NCBI RefSeq assembly: GCF_014084105.1
Contig: NZ_CP048289.1
Coordinates: 7,883,922 to 7,947,921, forward strand
DNA from: Streptacidiphilus sp. P02-A3a
Lineage (GTDB): Bacteria > Actinomycetota > Actinomycetes > Streptomycetales > Streptomycetaceae
DNA length: 64,000 nt
Direction: 5' to 3'
Made by a program: the position numbers and the translations under genes. The notes under the pieces were generated by a model. The model had not been told where the DNA came from, made no database searches, and saw only the letters and a program-made list of their open reading frames with translations. Positions 18,722 to 30,649 of the stretch are shown here, piece after piece; positions within the stretch are counted from its first letter, which is position 1; each line of letters opens with the position of its first letter.

Positions 18722-19797
18722 CAGGTGTCCCGCCGAACGGTCTCCAGATAGTTGCGGACCTCGATCGGAGTGACATAAGTGCCCCGCACACCGGTCTCCC
18801 CCACCCCCCGCGCGCGAGTGATCATGGAGCCGACACGGACACCGTCGACCTCCTCCGGGTGGAACACCGAGTCGAAGAACACGACCGCGTCCCGACCCTC
18901 GGCGAGCATGTGGGAGACCACCACCGGGGAGTGAGTGGTGACGATCACTTGCCGGCCCGGCCGCCCCTGGTCGGGACGGGTGCGATCGGCGATCCGGCTG
19001 AGCAGCGTCGCAAGCCGGGAGGGGTGCAGGCCGCTCTCGATCTCGTCGACGATCACCGTCCCCGGGTTCTCCGGATCATGGACGGCGGCGAGCAGGGCCA
19101 GCACCCTGAGGGTGCCGTCCGAGGCCACGCTGGGGGACATGGCACCCTGCTCCCGGTAGCGCAGGTCGTAGTCCCAGTCGCCACGGTGGTCGCGAACCGG
19201 AACCACGTCGTCCAGAGCCGGGATCACCGCGCACGCGTCCAACATCAGTTCAGCGAGCGTGTCGCTCTCGCTGAACCGGCCGAGTACCGCCGCGAGATTG
19301 GACGCGTCCGGGGCCAGTCGGCCCCGGTCCGTGCCGTCGGCCCGCATCCTGGCCAGCCCGCACACCGGGTCGAGGAACAGCCAGCTCCCGAGCTCCTGGT
19401 CCACCAGGTCGTAGTCCGCTCCTGATTCCCCCGTCCTCGGCCCGAAGGTCACGCGCAGCGTGGCGTCGCGGGGATGGGGGTGCAGCACCTCGCAGTACAG
19501 GCTCGGCTCGAAGGTACGGACCGTACCGGAGGTGCCGGGCAGGCTGATGGAGACGTTGATACGCAGCTCCCGGCAACGGCTGCCGTCGCCGCTCTGCCGC
19601 AGGAGTTGCATGCCGGTTCCGCGGTTGAACCGATGAAACGCGACGGGGTCACGCACCGTCTCCGCCAGCAGCCGGAGCGCGTCCAGCGCGTTCGACTTCC
19701 CGCTCGCGTTGGCACCGGCGACGACCAGGAGCGGTGGAACGTCCAGTGTGAAGTCCTTGAAGGACTTGAACCCGTCGATCTCGATCCGCTCGATCAT
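18718..19797 (-). CDS. SMC/ABC-like AAA ATPase (AAA_21/OLD-type)
   Basis: A 359-residue soluble ATPase. Walker A is GANASGKSN (about residue 29), an ABC-type signature region reads SPSVASDGTLRVLALL, Walker B is TVIVDEIESGLHP, and the switch His is in VTTHSP. This is the layout of the overlapping-lysogenization-defect and RecF-like ATPases that act with a TOPRIM or nuclease domain; here that domain is on the following gene. It lies 53 bases after the small membrane-protein gene, within the gat operon. The insertion is not part of the usual gat gene set, so it is probably acquired. Defence is the likeliest role, not shown. Confidence 0.85.
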   Translation of the reverse strand: MIERIEIDGFKSFKDFTLDVPPLLVVAGANASGKSNALDALRLLAETVRDPVAFHRFNRGTGMQLLRQSGDGSRCRELRINVSISLPGTSGTVRTFEPSLYCEVLHPHPRDATLRVTFGPRTGESGADYDLVDQELGSWLFLDPVCGLARMRADGTDRGRLAPDASNLAAVLGRFSESDTLAELMLDACAVIPALDDVVPVRDHRGDWDYDLRYREQGAMSPSVASDGTLRVLALLAAVHDPENPGTVIVDEIESGLHPSRLATLLSRIADRTRPDQGRPGRQVIVTTHSPVVVSHMLAEGRDAVVFFDSVFHPEEVDGVRVGSMITRARGVGETGVRGTYVTPIEVRNYLETVRRDTW

Positions 19798-19850
19798 TCC
19801 ACCGCTCCTTTCGTTGGTTCGCTTTCCGACAGGTCGCCCTCGGGCCCCGG

Positions 19851-20147
19851 TCAGTCCGCCAGGACGTCGTCGGTGCCGAGTCGGCGGAGCTCGCGGACCA
19901 GCAGGGCGGTGCTGGTCAGCAGAGCGAGGGCGGCGACGGTGGCGTTGATCAGCTTGAGGGCGTCACCCTCGGAGCGGGACTTGCGGATGTCCTTGACCAC
20001 ACCGACGGCGCCGAAGGCGCTGGTGCCGATGCTGAACAGCAGGCCGGGCTTGCTGTGCTTGAAGCCCTTGAGCTGCTTGGCCCGGCTGGCCCTGGTCTCG
20101 GTTCCGTTCGCCTCGACCAGTCCGGCCTTCTCGATGGATTTGCTCAC
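19851..20147 (-). CDS. small conserved membrane-associated protein of the gat operon (98 aa)
   Basis: A 98-residue protein read from GTG 20147, which overlaps the gatA stop as GTGA. Residues 1-35 are charged ([19 protein letters not shown]); two hydrophobic stretches follow at about 36-52 and 67-84, and the tail is acidic. Small proteins of this kind lie between gatA and gatB in Streptomyces genomes by recollection (SCO5500 position). Function is not known; the overlap implies co-translation with gatA. Confidence 0.75.
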   Translation of the reverse strand: MSKSIEKAGLVEANGTETRASRAKQLKGFKHSKPGLLFSIGTSAFGAVGVVKDIRKSRSEGDALKLINATVAALALLTSTALLVRELRRLGTDDVLAD

Positions 20148-21655
20148 AGCGCGGGTGCCTCCTCCAGCAGGGGGTGTCCCCACTTGTCGTTGAGTGCCGC
20201 CTCGACCGTTCCACCGACCCGGTAGAGCCGGTCGTCGGCCAGGGCGGGGGCGATGATCTGCAGGCCGACCGGGAGATTGTCCTCCGGCGCGAGACCGCAG
20301 GGCACCGACATGGCCGAGTTGCCCGCCAGGTTCGACGGAATGGTGCACAGGTCGGCCAGGTACATCGCCATCGGGTCGTCGGCGCGCTCGCCGATCGGGA
20401 AGGCGGTGGTCGGGGTGGTCGGCGAGACCAGCACGTCGACGTCCGCGAAGGCGCGGGCGAAGTCCTGGGTGATCAGCGTGCGGACCTTCTGCGCCGAGCC
20501 GTAGTAGGCGTCGTAGTAGCCGGACGACAGGGCGTAGGTGCCGAGGATGATCCGGCGCTTCACCTCGGCCCCGAAACCCGCCTCGCGGGTCAGCGCGGTG
20601 ACGTCCTCCGCCGAGCGGGTGCCGTCGTCGCCGACCCGCAGCCCGTACCGCATGGCGTCGAAGCGGGCCAGGTTGGAGCTGGCCTCCGAGGGCGCGATCA
20701 GGTAGTACGCCGGGAGCGCGTAGGTGAACGCCGGGCAGGACACCTCGACCACCTCGGCGCCCAGCTCGCGCAGCAGCTCCACCGACTCGTGGAACCGCTG
20801 CATCACGCCGGGCTGGTAGCCCTCGCCGCCGAACTCCTTGACGACGCCGATCCGCATGCCGGTGACGTCCTTGCGGCGGGCGGCGGCGACCAGCGGCAGC
20901 ACCGGGGTGTCGATGGAGGTCGAGTCCATCGGGTCGTGTCCGGCGATCGCCTCGTGCAGGAGCGCCGCGTCGAGGACGGTACGGGCGCAGGGGCCGCCCT
21001 GGTCCAGCGAGGAGGAGAAGGCGATCAGGCCGTAGCGGGAGACCGTGCCGTAGGTCGGCTTGACGCCGACGGTGCCGGTGACCGCGCCGGGCTGGCGGAT
21101 CGAGCCGCCGGTGTCGGTGCCGATGGCCAGCGGGGCCTCGAAGGCCGCGAGGGCGGCGGCGGACCCGCCGCCGGAGCCGCCGGGGATCCGGGAGAGGTCC
21201 CAGGGGTTGCCGGTCGCGCCGTAGGCGCTGTTCTCGGTGGAGGACCCCATGGCGAACTCGTCCATGTTGGTCTTGCCGAGGATCACCACGCCCGCCTCCT
21301 TGAGGCGGCTGGTCAGGGTGGCGTCGTAGGGCGGCACCCATCCTTCGAGGATCTTCGATCCGGCGGTGGTGGGCACGCCCTTGGTGGTGAAGACGTCCTT
21401 GAGCGCGAGCGGGACGCCCGCGAGCGGGCCGAGTTCCTCGCCGCGCGCCCGGCGCTGGTCGACGGCGCGGGCCGCGCCGAGCGCGCCCTCGGTGTCGACG
21501 TGCAGGAAGGCGTGGACCTTGCCGTCGACGGCGTCGATCCGGTCCAGGTGCGCCTGGGCGACCTCGACGGCGGAGACGTCACCGGCCGCGATGGCGGCGG
21601 CGGTGTCGGCGGCGGTGGCGCGGGTCAGGTCGAATGCGCTGTTCAGGTCGGTCAT
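20144..21655 (-). CDS. gatA: Asp-tRNA(Asn)/Glu-tRNA(Gln) amidotransferase subunit A
   Basis: Glutaminase subunit of GatCAB, releasing ammonia from glutamine for the tRNA-bound transamidation. The 503 residues contain the amidase-signature catalytic triad: Lys in LALKDVF (about 81), the cis-Ser in [12 protein letters not shown] (about 155) and the nucleophilic Ser in [11 protein letters not shown] (about 180). gatC ends six bases upstream, and the next gene overlaps the stop, so the whole block is one operon. Confidence 0.98.
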   Translation of the reverse strand: MTDLNSAFDLTRATAADTAAAIAAGDVSAVEVAQAHLDRIDAVDGKVHAFLHVDTEGALGAARAVDQRRARGEELGPLAGVPLALKDVFTTKGVPTTAGSKILEGWVPPYDATLTSRLKEAGVVILGKTNMDEFAMGSSTENSAYGATGNPWDLSRIPGGSGGGSAAALAAFEAPLAIGTDTGGSIRQPGAVTGTVGVKPTYGTVSRYGLIAFSSSLDQGGPCARTVLDAALLHEAIAGHDPMDSTSIDTPVLPLVAAARRKDVTGMRIGVVKEFGGEGYQPGVMQRFHESVELLRELGAEVVEVSCPAFTYALPAYYLIAPSEASSNLARFDAMRYGLRVGDDGTRSAEDVTALTREAGFGAEVKRRIILGTYALSSGYYDAYYGSAQKVRTLITQDFARAFADVDVLVSPTTPTTAFPIGERADDPMAMYLADLCTIPSNLAGNSAMSVPCGLAPEDNLPVGLQIIAPALADDRLYRVGGTVEAALNDKWGHPLLEEAPAL

Positions 21656-21661
21656 GGGTGG

Positions 21662-21958
21662 TCAGTCCTCCCCAAGGATCTGCGGCACGCGGAAGCGCTG
21701 CTCCTCCACGGCCGGGGCGCCCGCGAGGGCCTCGGCGGGGGTGAGCGACGGGCGGACCACGTCCGCGCGCATGACGTTGGTCAGCGGCAGCGGGTGCGAG
21801 GTCGGCGGTACGTCATCGGCGGCGATCTCGCTGACGCGGGCGACCGCGTCCACGATCGCGGTGAGCTGCTCGGCGAAGTGGTCCAGCTCTTCGGCCTTCA
21901 GCTCCAGCCGCGACAGCCGGGCGAGGTGGGCCACCTCCTCGCGCGTAATGCTCGGCAT
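21662..21958 (-). CDS. gatC: Asp-tRNA(Asn)/Glu-tRNA(Gln) amidotransferase subunit C
   Basis: A 98-residue subunit that wraps around GatA and stabilises the complex. The N terminus ([20 protein letters not shown]) and the C-terminal FRVPQILGE match the family. It is the first gene of the gat operon; the 77 bases upstream up to the end of the GGDEF-EAL gene should hold its promoter unless it is read through. Confidence 0.96.
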   Translation of the reverse strand: MPSITREEVAHLARLSRLELKAEELDHFAEQLTAIVDAVARVSEIAADDVPPTSHPLPLTNVMRADVVRPSLTPAEALAGAPAVEEQRFRVPQILGED

Positions 21959-22035
21959 GCAGCGATCCCATCGGGGTGAGTTCTCAAGTGTCGAAAGTGT
22001 CGACGCCAGTGTATTGACAGCGGCGCGACCCCATC

Positions 22036-23703
22036 CTACGGAGGCGGGGCGGGGGCCTGCACAGGCGTTTCGTCCGCGCCGGTGAGCGGGGCGGCGAGCG
22101 GGGCGGCGAGCTGGGCGGTGAGCGGCGTGGTGATCGGGGCAGCGAGCTGGGTGGTGATCGGGGTGGCGCGCGGGGCCGTGCGCGGGGCCGGGTCCAGCGC
22201 GGGCCGGGCGGCGTTGCGGATCCGCAGCCAGGCGGTGGCCTGGTCGGCGGGCAGGGCGGCGGAGACCAGCCAGCCCTGGACCGCGTCGCAGCCCATGTCG
22301 TGCAGCCGCTCCCAGGTCTCGTCGTCCTCGACGCCCTCGGCGACCACGGTGAGCCCCAGCGAGTGCGCCAGCTGGACCGAGCACAGGACGACGGCGGCGT
22401 CGTGGTCGTCGGCGACCATCCGGCTGACGAAGGAGCGGTCGATCTTCAGCTCGCCGACCGGCAGCCGCCGCAGCCGGACCAGCGAGGAGTAGCCGGTGCC
22501 GAAGTCGTCCAGGGACATCCCGACGCCGTGGCGGCGCAGCTCCTCCAGGGTGGCGGCGGCCAGCTGGCCGTCCTCCAGCAGCAGCCGCTCGGTGATCTCC
22601 AGCTGGAGCGCGGCGGCCGGGACGCCGTACCGGGCCAGGCGTTCGGCGACGGAGGCGGCGAAGCCCTGCCGGAGCACGTCGCGCGGCGACACGTTGACCG
22701 CGACCTGCACGGTCATCCCCTCGGCCCGCCAGCCGGCGAGCTGGGCCACGGCGGAGTCCAGCACGTAGTCGGTGAGCTGCGGCATCAGGCCGGTGGACTC
22801 GGCCAGGCCGACGAACTCCTCCGGGCTGACCGGTCCGCGCCCGGCCCGCTCCCAGCGGACCAGCGCCTCCAGGCCGACCACATGGCCGTCGAAGGCGACC
22901 TTGGGCTGGTAGTGGATCTTCACGTCGCCGTTGTCCAGGGCCCGGCGCAGGTCGCCGAGCAGGCCCAGCCGCTCCGGGGTGTCGGCGTCCTGCTCCGGCC
23001 GGTACATCTCGATGCCGCTGCGGCTGCGCTGGGCGTGGGCCATCGCGACGTCGGCGCGGCGCAGCAGGGTATCGGCGTCGTCGGCGTGGTCGGGCGAGAC
23101 GGCCAGCCCGGCGCTGGACTCCAGCACCAGCTGGATGCCGTCCAGGAAGACCGGTGCGGCGAGTTCGGCGGCCAGCGCGCGGGCGGTGGCGAGCAGTTCC
23201 TCGTCGCCGCCGACGGCGGGCAGCAGTACCGCGAACTCGTCGCCGCTGATCCTGGCCACCACCGCGCCGGGGGTGTGCACCGCCCGGCGCAGCCGGATGC
23301 CGACCTGGACCAGCAGCCGGTCCCCGGCGGCGTGGCCGAGGGTGTCGTTGAGCGAGCGGAAGCGGTCGAGGTCGAACAGCACCAGCGCCACCCGGTGCGG
23401 TCCGGCGGCGATGGCCTCGCGGGCGGCCAGCAGCAGCGCGCCGCGGTTGGCCAGCCCGGTGAGCGAGTCCGTCTCCTGGTCGCGGACCCGCTCCCGGGCG
23501 ATCCGCCAGGCGGCGTACAGCACCGCCAGCGGGACCGCGAACAGCGGCAGCAGCTGCGGCGCGTGCCGGATCGTGAGCAGGGCCAGGGGCAGCAGTGGCG
23601 CCGCCCCTGCCACCAGCACGCCGACGAACACCGCCACCCTGATCGTCTGCCCGGTCGGGCCGGACTGGCCGGCGGCACGGCCGAGCCTCGACGTGCGCTC
23701 CAT
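22036..23703 (-). CDS. membrane GGDEF-EAL protein, probable c-di-GMP phosphodiesterase (RmdB-like)
   Basis: A 555-residue protein with two N-terminal membrane helices (about 20-68), a GGDEF domain (75-235) and an EAL domain (250-495). The EAL site looks complete: GLEALVRW (277-284), LEITERL (368-374), DDFGTGYSS (399-407), KIDRSFV and VAEGVE. In the GGDEF domain the signature is SGDEF (153-157) and no RxxD inhibitory site is seen at the usual place. The likely net activity is c-di-GMP breakdown. Next to ligA, where RmdB is found in Streptomyces by recollection. Start ATG 23703 is chosen for its AGAGGA site. The last 55 residues are a Pro/Ala/Thr repeat tail. Confidence 0.9.
   Translation of the reverse strand: MERTSRLGRAAGQSGPTGQTIRVAVFVGVLVAGAAPLLPLALLTIRHAPQLLPLFAVPLAVLYAAWRIARERVRDQETDSLTGLANRGALLLAAREAIAAGPHRVALVLFDLDRFRSLNDTLGHAAGDRLLVQVGIRLRRAVHTPGAVVARISGDEFAVLLPAVGGDEELLATARALAAELAAPVFLDGIQLVLESSAGLAVSPDHADDADTLLRRADVAMAHAQRSRSGIEMYRPEQDADTPERLGLLGDLRRALDNGDVKIHYQPKVAFDGHVVGLEALVRWERAGRGPVSPEEFVGLAESTGLMPQLTDYVLDSAVAQLAGWRAEGMTVQVAVNVSPRDVLRQGFAASVAERLARYGVPAAALQLEITERLLLEDGQLAAATLEELRRHGVGMSLDDFGTGYSSLVRLRRLPVGELKIDRSFVSRMVADDHDAAVVLCSVQLAHSLGLTVVAEGVEDDETWERLHDMGCDAVQGWLVSAALPADQATAWLRIRNAARPALDPAPRTAPRATPITTQLAAPITTPLTAQLAAPLAAPLTGADETPVQAPAPPP
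22081..22191 (-). repeat. imperfect tandem repeat encoding the Ala/Pro/Leu/Thr tail
   Basis: Units of about 12-15 bases built on GCGAGCGGGGCG and GTGGTGATCGGG recur through this stretch. They encode alternating LAAP, ITTP and LTAQ-like units at the C terminus of the GGDEF-EAL protein. Length is likely to vary between strains. Confidence 0.75.
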
Positions 23704-23818
23704 GAAGTGGTCCTCTTGCTTCCCCGCGTACCCGCTGCGGACGGGCTGCTTCAAGCGTAAATGCGCACCTGTGCAAGGGACATGGAATTGGACGGTACGT
23801 AACCCAGCGGTGTCCTTG

Positions 23819-23851
23819 ACGGCGGCGGACCACCACCATATCCGCCGCCGT
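23819..23851 (-). terminator. hairpin downstream of ligA
   Basis: An 11-base-pair stem (23819-23829 with 23841-23851) with an 11-base loop, 43 bases beyond the ligA stop. It is the best candidate for ending the ligA transcript before the RmdB-like gene. On the plus strand it is followed by GGGCGTTTTG. Confidence 0.55.
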
Positions 23852-23893
23852 GGGCGTTTTGCCTTTGCGTTAAGTCACTTGACGAGCAATCAG

Positions 23894-26176
<2,283 letters not shown>

Positions 26177-27187
26177 CTACTCCGGGTTGTCCGCCAGGCT
26201 GCGCGCGGCGATGACGCTGTGTGACAGCGCCGTCCGGGCGTACGCCGGGGAGGCCCCGGCCAGACCGCAGCTGGGGGTCACCACGACGTGTCGCGACAGC
26301 AGTGCCGGGTCGAGCCCCAGCCTGCGCCACAACCTCCTGACACCGCTGACACTACCGGCCGGGTCCGACAACCCGGGTTCCAGCGGCGGGACGACACCGG
26401 CGAGCAGTACCAGGCCGTCCTCCACCCCCTCACCGATCACCTCGTCGTCACGCTCCGTCAGCAGGGACAGGTCCAGCGACACCGCCGCCGCCCCGGCCCG
26501 GCGCAGCAGCGCCAGCGGCGGGTTCGGCGCGCAGCAGTGGACCACCACCGGCACGCCCAGGCCGTCGACCACGGCCCGCAGCCGCTCCTCGGCGAGCTGC
26601 CGGTCGATCGCGCGCAGCCGCTGCCAGCCGCTGGCGGTGGGCACCTGCCCGGCCAGCACGGCCGGCAGCGAGGGCTCGTCCAGTTGCAGCAGCGGCTGCG
26701 CCCCGGGCACCCGGCGGTGCAGCTCGTCCAGGTGCCCGCGCAGGCCCTCGATCAGCGAGCCGGTGATGTCGCGGACCGCGCCGGGGTCGGCCAGGGCCTT
26801 CTCCCCGCGCTGTAGTTCGACCCCGGCGGCCAGCGTCCACGGGCCGACCGCCTGGACCTTCAGCGGGCCGGTCCAGCCCTGGGTGAACTCCTCCAGGGCG
26901 TCCAGGTCCTCGCCGAGCCAGGACCTGGCCCGCCGGGTGTCGCGCCCCGGGTGGTCGCCGAAGCGCCAGCCGGAGGGTTCGACCCGGGCGAACAGCTCGA
27001 CCAGGAGGCCGAGGCTACGGCCGATCATGTCGGCGCCGGGGCCGCGCGCGGGCAGCTCGGCGAGGTGCGGCAGCACCTCCAGCGAGCCGGTCACGGTCTT
27101 CGCGGCCTCCCGCGCGTCGGTCCCTGGCATCGACCCGACGCCGGTCGCACCGACGCCGTCCAACTGCGGAAACGTGCTCTTCGACAT
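26177..27187 (-). CDS. MetE C-terminal-like (cobalamin-independent methionine synthase family) protein
   Basis: A 336-residue single-domain barrel protein related to the catalytic half of MetE. Possible zinc ligands are in VVHCCAPNPP (about 215) and TPSCGLAGA (about 310); the N terminus holds the homocysteine-binding pattern GSMPGTD. It is less than half the length of MetE and lacks the folate-binding first half, so it probably uses another methyl donor or protein partner. GTG 27190 is an alternative start. The position beside ligA is conserved in Streptomyces by recollection. Substrate is not established. Confidence 0.8.
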   Translation of the reverse strand: MSKSTFPQLDGVGATGVGSMPGTDAREAAKTVTGSLEVLPHLAELPARGPGADMIGRSLGLLVELFARVEPSGWRFGDHPGRDTRRARSWLGEDLDALEEFTQGWTGPLKVQAVGPWTLAAGVELQRGEKALADPGAVRDITGSLIEGLRGHLDELHRRVPGAQPLLQLDEPSLPAVLAGQVPTASGWQRLRAIDRQLAEERLRAVVDGLGVPVVVHCCAPNPPLALLRRAGAAAVSLDLSLLTERDDEVIGEGVEDGLVLLAGVVPPLEPGLSDPAGSVSGVRRLWRRLGLDPALLSRHVVVTPSCGLAGASPAYARTALSHSVIAARSLADNPE

Positions 27188-27247
27188 CACGCCCGCAGCG
27201 TACGGGACCGGGCCGCCCCGGCGCGGGTCAGCGGCGGTCGGCGCCGA

Positions 27248-27937
27248 TCAGCGTCCCGGGCGGACGGTGAGGTCGGTGATCTCGGCGTCGCGCGGCAGGT
27301 CCAGCGCGCTGAGGACGGTGGCGGCCACCGACTCCGGGTCGATGTAGGCGTCGGCGTCGTAGGGCAGCCCCTCCTGGGCGCGCACCTTCTGCTGCATGGC
27401 GGTCGCGGTGCGGCCCGGGTAGACGCTGGTCACCCGGATCCCGTTGGCGCGCTCCTCGGCGCGCAGCGAGTCGGCCAGCGCCCGCAGCCCGTGCTTGGAC
27501 GCCGCGTAGGTGCCCCACTCGGCGTGCGCGTACAGCCCGGCACCGGAGTTGACGAAGACCACCTGGCCGCGGCCGACCCGCAGCGTCGGCAGGAACAGCC
27601 GGGTGAGCTCGGCCGGGGCGATCAGGTTCACCGCCAGCGTCTCGTTCCAGACCTTGGTGGTGAGGTCGCCGACGGTGCCGAGCTGGACCACGCCCGCGAT
27701 GTGCAGCAGCGAGTGCAGTTCCACCGGCTGGGGCTGCTGGCCCAGCGCCCAGGAGAGGCGGTCCGGCGCGGACAGGTCGCCGATCAGGGTGTGGCTGCCG
27801 GGGAAGCGCGCCCGCAGCCGCGCCGCCCGACCGGCGTCCCTGGCCAGCAGCCACAGCTCCTCGCCGCGTTCCGCCAGCCGCGTGGCGACCGCCGCGCCGA
27901 TGCCCGAGCCCGCTCCGGTGATCAGATGTGTTCCCAT
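27248..27937 (-). CDS. short-chain dehydrogenase/reductase
   Basis: A 229-residue classical SDR. The dinucleotide motif is TGAGSGIG (residues 7-14), the N-A-G type motif is altered to HIAGV (about 80), catalytic Ser is in FVNSGAG (about 130), and Tyr/Lys are in YAASKHG (about 144-150). YPGRTAT follows, as usual. The substrate cannot be read from sequence. It is divergent to the TrkA-like gene, with 86 bases between the two starts for both promoters. Confidence 0.88.
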   Translation of the reverse strand: MGTHLITGAGSGIGAAVATRLAERGEELWLLARDAGRAARLRARFPGSHTLIGDLSAPDRLSWALGQQPQPVELHSLLHIAGVVQLGTVGDLTTKVWNETLAVNLIAPAELTRLFLPTLRVGRGQVVFVNSGAGLYAHAEWGTYAASKHGLRALADSLRAEERANGIRVTSVYPGRTATAMQQKVRAQEGLPYDADAYIDPESVAATVLSALDLPRDAEITDLTVRPGR

Positions 27938-28023
27938 GCGTTCAGCAGTATCACGTTCGCGACCGGGGATGTTCGGCCACCATGGGGCCTCTGGAAGCAG
28001 CGCGATGGCCCAGGGGGACGAAC

Positions 28024-30105
28024 GTGAGTGACGCAGCGGACGCCGGACACATGATCGTGTGCGGCGGTGACTCCCTGACCCACCGTCTGGCGCTCGACCT
28101 GATCCACCTCTACCGCGAGCGGGTGACCCTGATCATCCCCAGCCTGACCGAGGGGCACGGGCCGCAACTGGCGGCGCTGGCCACCGAGGACGGCTCGGTG
28201 GCGGTGATCGCCGGGCGCGGTCCGGACGAGACCACGCTGATCGCCGCCGGGGTGCAGCAGGCCACCGCGCTCGCGCTGACCATGGACGACGACTCGGTGG
28301 TCACCCAGGCCGCGCTGCTCGCCCAGGGCCTCAACCCGCGGCTGCGGCTGGTGCTGCGGATCTTCAACATCACCCTCGGGCAGCGGCTGGAGAACCTGCT
28401 GAACCGCACGCCCGGACCGGCGGGCGGCTCGGCCGCGGTGCTGTCGGCCTCGGACACCGCCGCCCCGGCGCTGGTCTCCTCCGCGGTGCCCGGCCGGAAC
28501 CAGGTGATCCCGATCAACGGCGGGACCTTCTCGGTGGTGGAGGCGCCGGTCGGCGCCCCGCCCGGCGCGGACGTCCCGCTGGCCCTGCTCGGACCGCGGA
28601 CCGACCACGCGGTGGGGACCGGTGACACCCCGCTGCACGCGCTGCTGCCCTCGGCCGGGCAGGTCTCCGGCACCGACGCCGCGCGTACCCGGGCGGTGCT
28701 GCGGCTGCGGCACGACCCGGACGAGCCCGCGCCACCGGCCCCCCGCTTCCGCCGGATCCCGTTCGGCGCGCTGTTCTCGCGGCGGCTGCGGCTGGCCGGG
28801 CTGGGGCTCGCGGTGCTGATCGCGACGCTCAGCGTGGCCACCAGTCTGGCCACCGGCGACGCGCTGCCGCTGTCGCTGTACCTGGTGCTGATGGACGTCT
28901 TCGGGCTGGGCAACCCGGCGCTCGGGGCCTCGCTGGCGCGGAAGGTGCTGCAACTGGCGGCGGCCTTCACCGGAATGATGATCATGCCGCTGGTGCTGGC
29001 CCTGGTGCTGGAGAACCTGGGCGCGCTGCGCGGCGTCAGCACGCTGAACCGCCCGCTGCGGACCACCACCGACCACATCGTGGTGGTCGGCCTCGGCAAG
29101 GTGGGCACCCGGGTCATGGAGCGGCTGTCGGACCTGCGGGTCCCGGTGGTCGCGGTGGAGCGCGATCCGGACGCGCCGGGGCTGGCCCGGGCCCGCGCCC
29201 GGCGGGTACCGGTGGTGATCGGGGAGATCTCCCAGCCCGCCGTCTACCGCTCCGCCCGGATCGCCCGCTGCCAGACGCTGATGGCGCTGACCAGCAACGA
29301 CAGCGTGAACCTGGAGGCGGTGCTGTACGCCAGGGAGCGCCGCCCGGACCTGCGGGTGGTGCTCCGGCTGTTCGACGACGCCTTCTCCGGCACGGTCTAC
29401 CGGGCGCTGCGGGCCTCCTATCCGCAGGCGCCGACCCGCAGCCGCAGCGTGTCCTACCTGGCCGCGCCCGCGTTCGCGGCGGCGATGATGGGACGCCAGG
29501 TACTGGCCGCGATCCCGGTGGAGCGGCAGATGCTGCTGGTCGCGGCGGTGAGCCTGCGCGACCGGGCGGCCTCGGGCGCGGTGACCGTGGGCGAGGCGTT
29601 CCGTCCCGGCGGCTGGCGGGTGGTCGCGGTGCTGGCGGCCGACGACCACCTGATCTGGAACCCGGACCCCGACCGGCCGTTGGCCGCCAACGAGCAGGTG
29701 ATCGTGGTCGCCACCCGCGAGGGCCTGGGCCTGCTGCTTCAGCGCGGCCTGGACGTCCCGGCACCCGTTCCGGCCGTGGGCGAGCCGCCGGTGGTGCCGC
29801 CGCAGCCGGGCGGGTACGGCGCCCCGGGCGGGCTGCCCGGCGCGGTGCCGGGCGGGGTGCCGGTCGGGGCCGCGCACGGGGTCCGCTTCCGGCGCGGCGC
29901 CTCGGCCGTGCCGCCGCTGCCGCGGCTGCCCCGGGCGCAGCCCGCCGCGCCCTACCCGCCGATCAACGAGGAGGAGCTGCACGCCGATTCGCGCCGGGTG
30001 GTGGCCAGGAACCAGCAGCTCCGCGAGCAGGAGCGGCGGCAGCCCGGGGAGCGGGCCGCCGGGGAGCAGCCGCCGGACGATCAGTCGGCCGGGCCCTCCA
30101 GGTAG
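28024..30105 (+). CDS. RCK/TrkA-N double-domain membrane protein without an obvious K+ filter
   Basis: A 693-residue protein: RCK_N-like Rossmann domain at 9-130, a linker, two or three membrane helices (255-332), a second RCK_N domain (GLGKVGTRVM at 356-365) and a C-terminal RCK_C-like part up to about 590. The last 100 residues are Pro/Gly-rich. Between the helices (275-305) there is no TVGYGD selectivity filter; the segment reads VFGLGNPALG. It may be a regulatory membrane protein or a CASTOR-like channel, not a plain K+ channel. Start GTG 28024 follows AGGGGGACGAAC. The 3' end overlaps the convergent LOG-like gene by 25 bases. Confidence 0.75.
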   Translation: MSDAADAGHMIVCGGDSLTHRLALDLIHLYRERVTLIIPSLTEGHGPQLAALATEDGSVAVIAGRGPDETTLIAAGVQQATALALTMDDDSVVTQAALLAQGLNPRLRLVLRIFNITLGQRLENLLNRTPGPAGGSAAVLSASDTAAPALVSSAVPGRNQVIPINGGTFSVVEAPVGAPPGADVPLALLGPRTDHAVGTGDTPLHALLPSAGQVSGTDAARTRAVLRLRHDPDEPAPPAPRFRRIPFGALFSRRLRLAGLGLAVLIATLSVATSLATGDALPLSLYLVLMDVFGLGNPALGASLARKVLQLAAAFTGMMIMPLVLALVLENLGALRGVSTLNRPLRTTTDHIVVVGLGKVGTRVMERLSDLRVPVVAVERDPDAPGLARARARRVPVVIGEISQPAVYRSARIARCQTLMALTSNDSVNLEAVLYARERRPDLRVVLRLFDDAFSGTVYRALRASYPQAPTRSRSVSYLAAPAFAAAMMGRQVLAAIPVERQMLLVAAVSLRDRAASGAVTVGEAFRPGGWRVVAVLAADDHLIWNPDPDRPLAANEQVIVVATREGLGLLLQRGLDVPAPVPAVGEPPVVPPQPGGYGAPGGLPGAVPGGVPVGAAHGVRFRRGASAVPPLPRLPRAQPAAPYPPINEEELHADSRRVVARNQQLREQERRQPGERAAGEQPPDDQSAGPSR

Positions 30106-30614
30106 GCCAGCACCTCGGCGCCGTCGGCCGCGAAGCGGACCAGCGAGTCCAGCGCGGCCGGCAGGAAGCCTTCCCGCTCCATCCGCCGCAGCTGGGTCCG
30201 CAGCCCGTCGTAGAAGCCGTCGGTGTCCAGGAAGACCACCGGCTTGCGGTGCTGCTTGTGCTTCTTCAGCTCGACCGCCTCGGTGACCTCGTCCAGCGTG
30301 CCGAGGCCGCCGACCAGGACCACCACCGCGTCGGCGCGGGCCAGCAGTTCGGCCTTGCGGGCGGCCAGGTCGACGGCGGTCACCAGCTCGTCCGCGCCCT
30401 GGTACGCCTTGTGCGCCAGCAGTTCCACGCTGACGCCGACCAGCCGCGCCCCGGCGGCCCTGGCCTCGTCGGCTATCTGGCCCATCAGCCCGGCGTGCGA
30501 GCCGCCCCAGACCAGGGTGTGGCCGTGCTCGCCGAGCAGCTTGGCGAACTCCCGGGCCGGGGCGGTGTAGCGCTCGTCCAGGTCGTTGGCGGAACAGAAG
30601 ACGGTGATGTTCAC
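30081..30614 (-). CDS. LOG-family (TIGR00730) Rossmann-fold protein
   Basis: A 177-residue protein of the 'lysine decarboxylase-like' LOG family, most members of which hydrolyse nucleoside 5'-monophosphates to base and ribose phosphate (cytokinin activation in plants and some actinobacteria). Landmarks are VFCSAND at the N terminus, WGGSHAGLMG, the Arg-Lys pair in DLAARKAEL and the phosphate-binding VGGLGTLDEVTE. GTG 30614 follows a GGGGGAACCCT segment. It lies 35 bases downstream of mnmA and overlaps tail to tail with the TrkA-like gene. Confidence 0.85.
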   Translation of the reverse strand: MNITVFCSANDLDERYTAPAREFAKLLGEHGHTLVWGGSHAGLMGQIADEARAAGARLVGVSVELLAHKAYQGADELVTAVDLAARKAELLARADAVVVLVGGLGTLDEVTEAVELKKHKQHRKPVVFLDTDGFYDGLRTQLRRMEREGFLPAALDSLVRFAADGAEVLAYLEGPAD

Positions 30615-30649
30615 AGGGTTCCCCCGGGGAAGGTGCGGCGACGAAGAGG

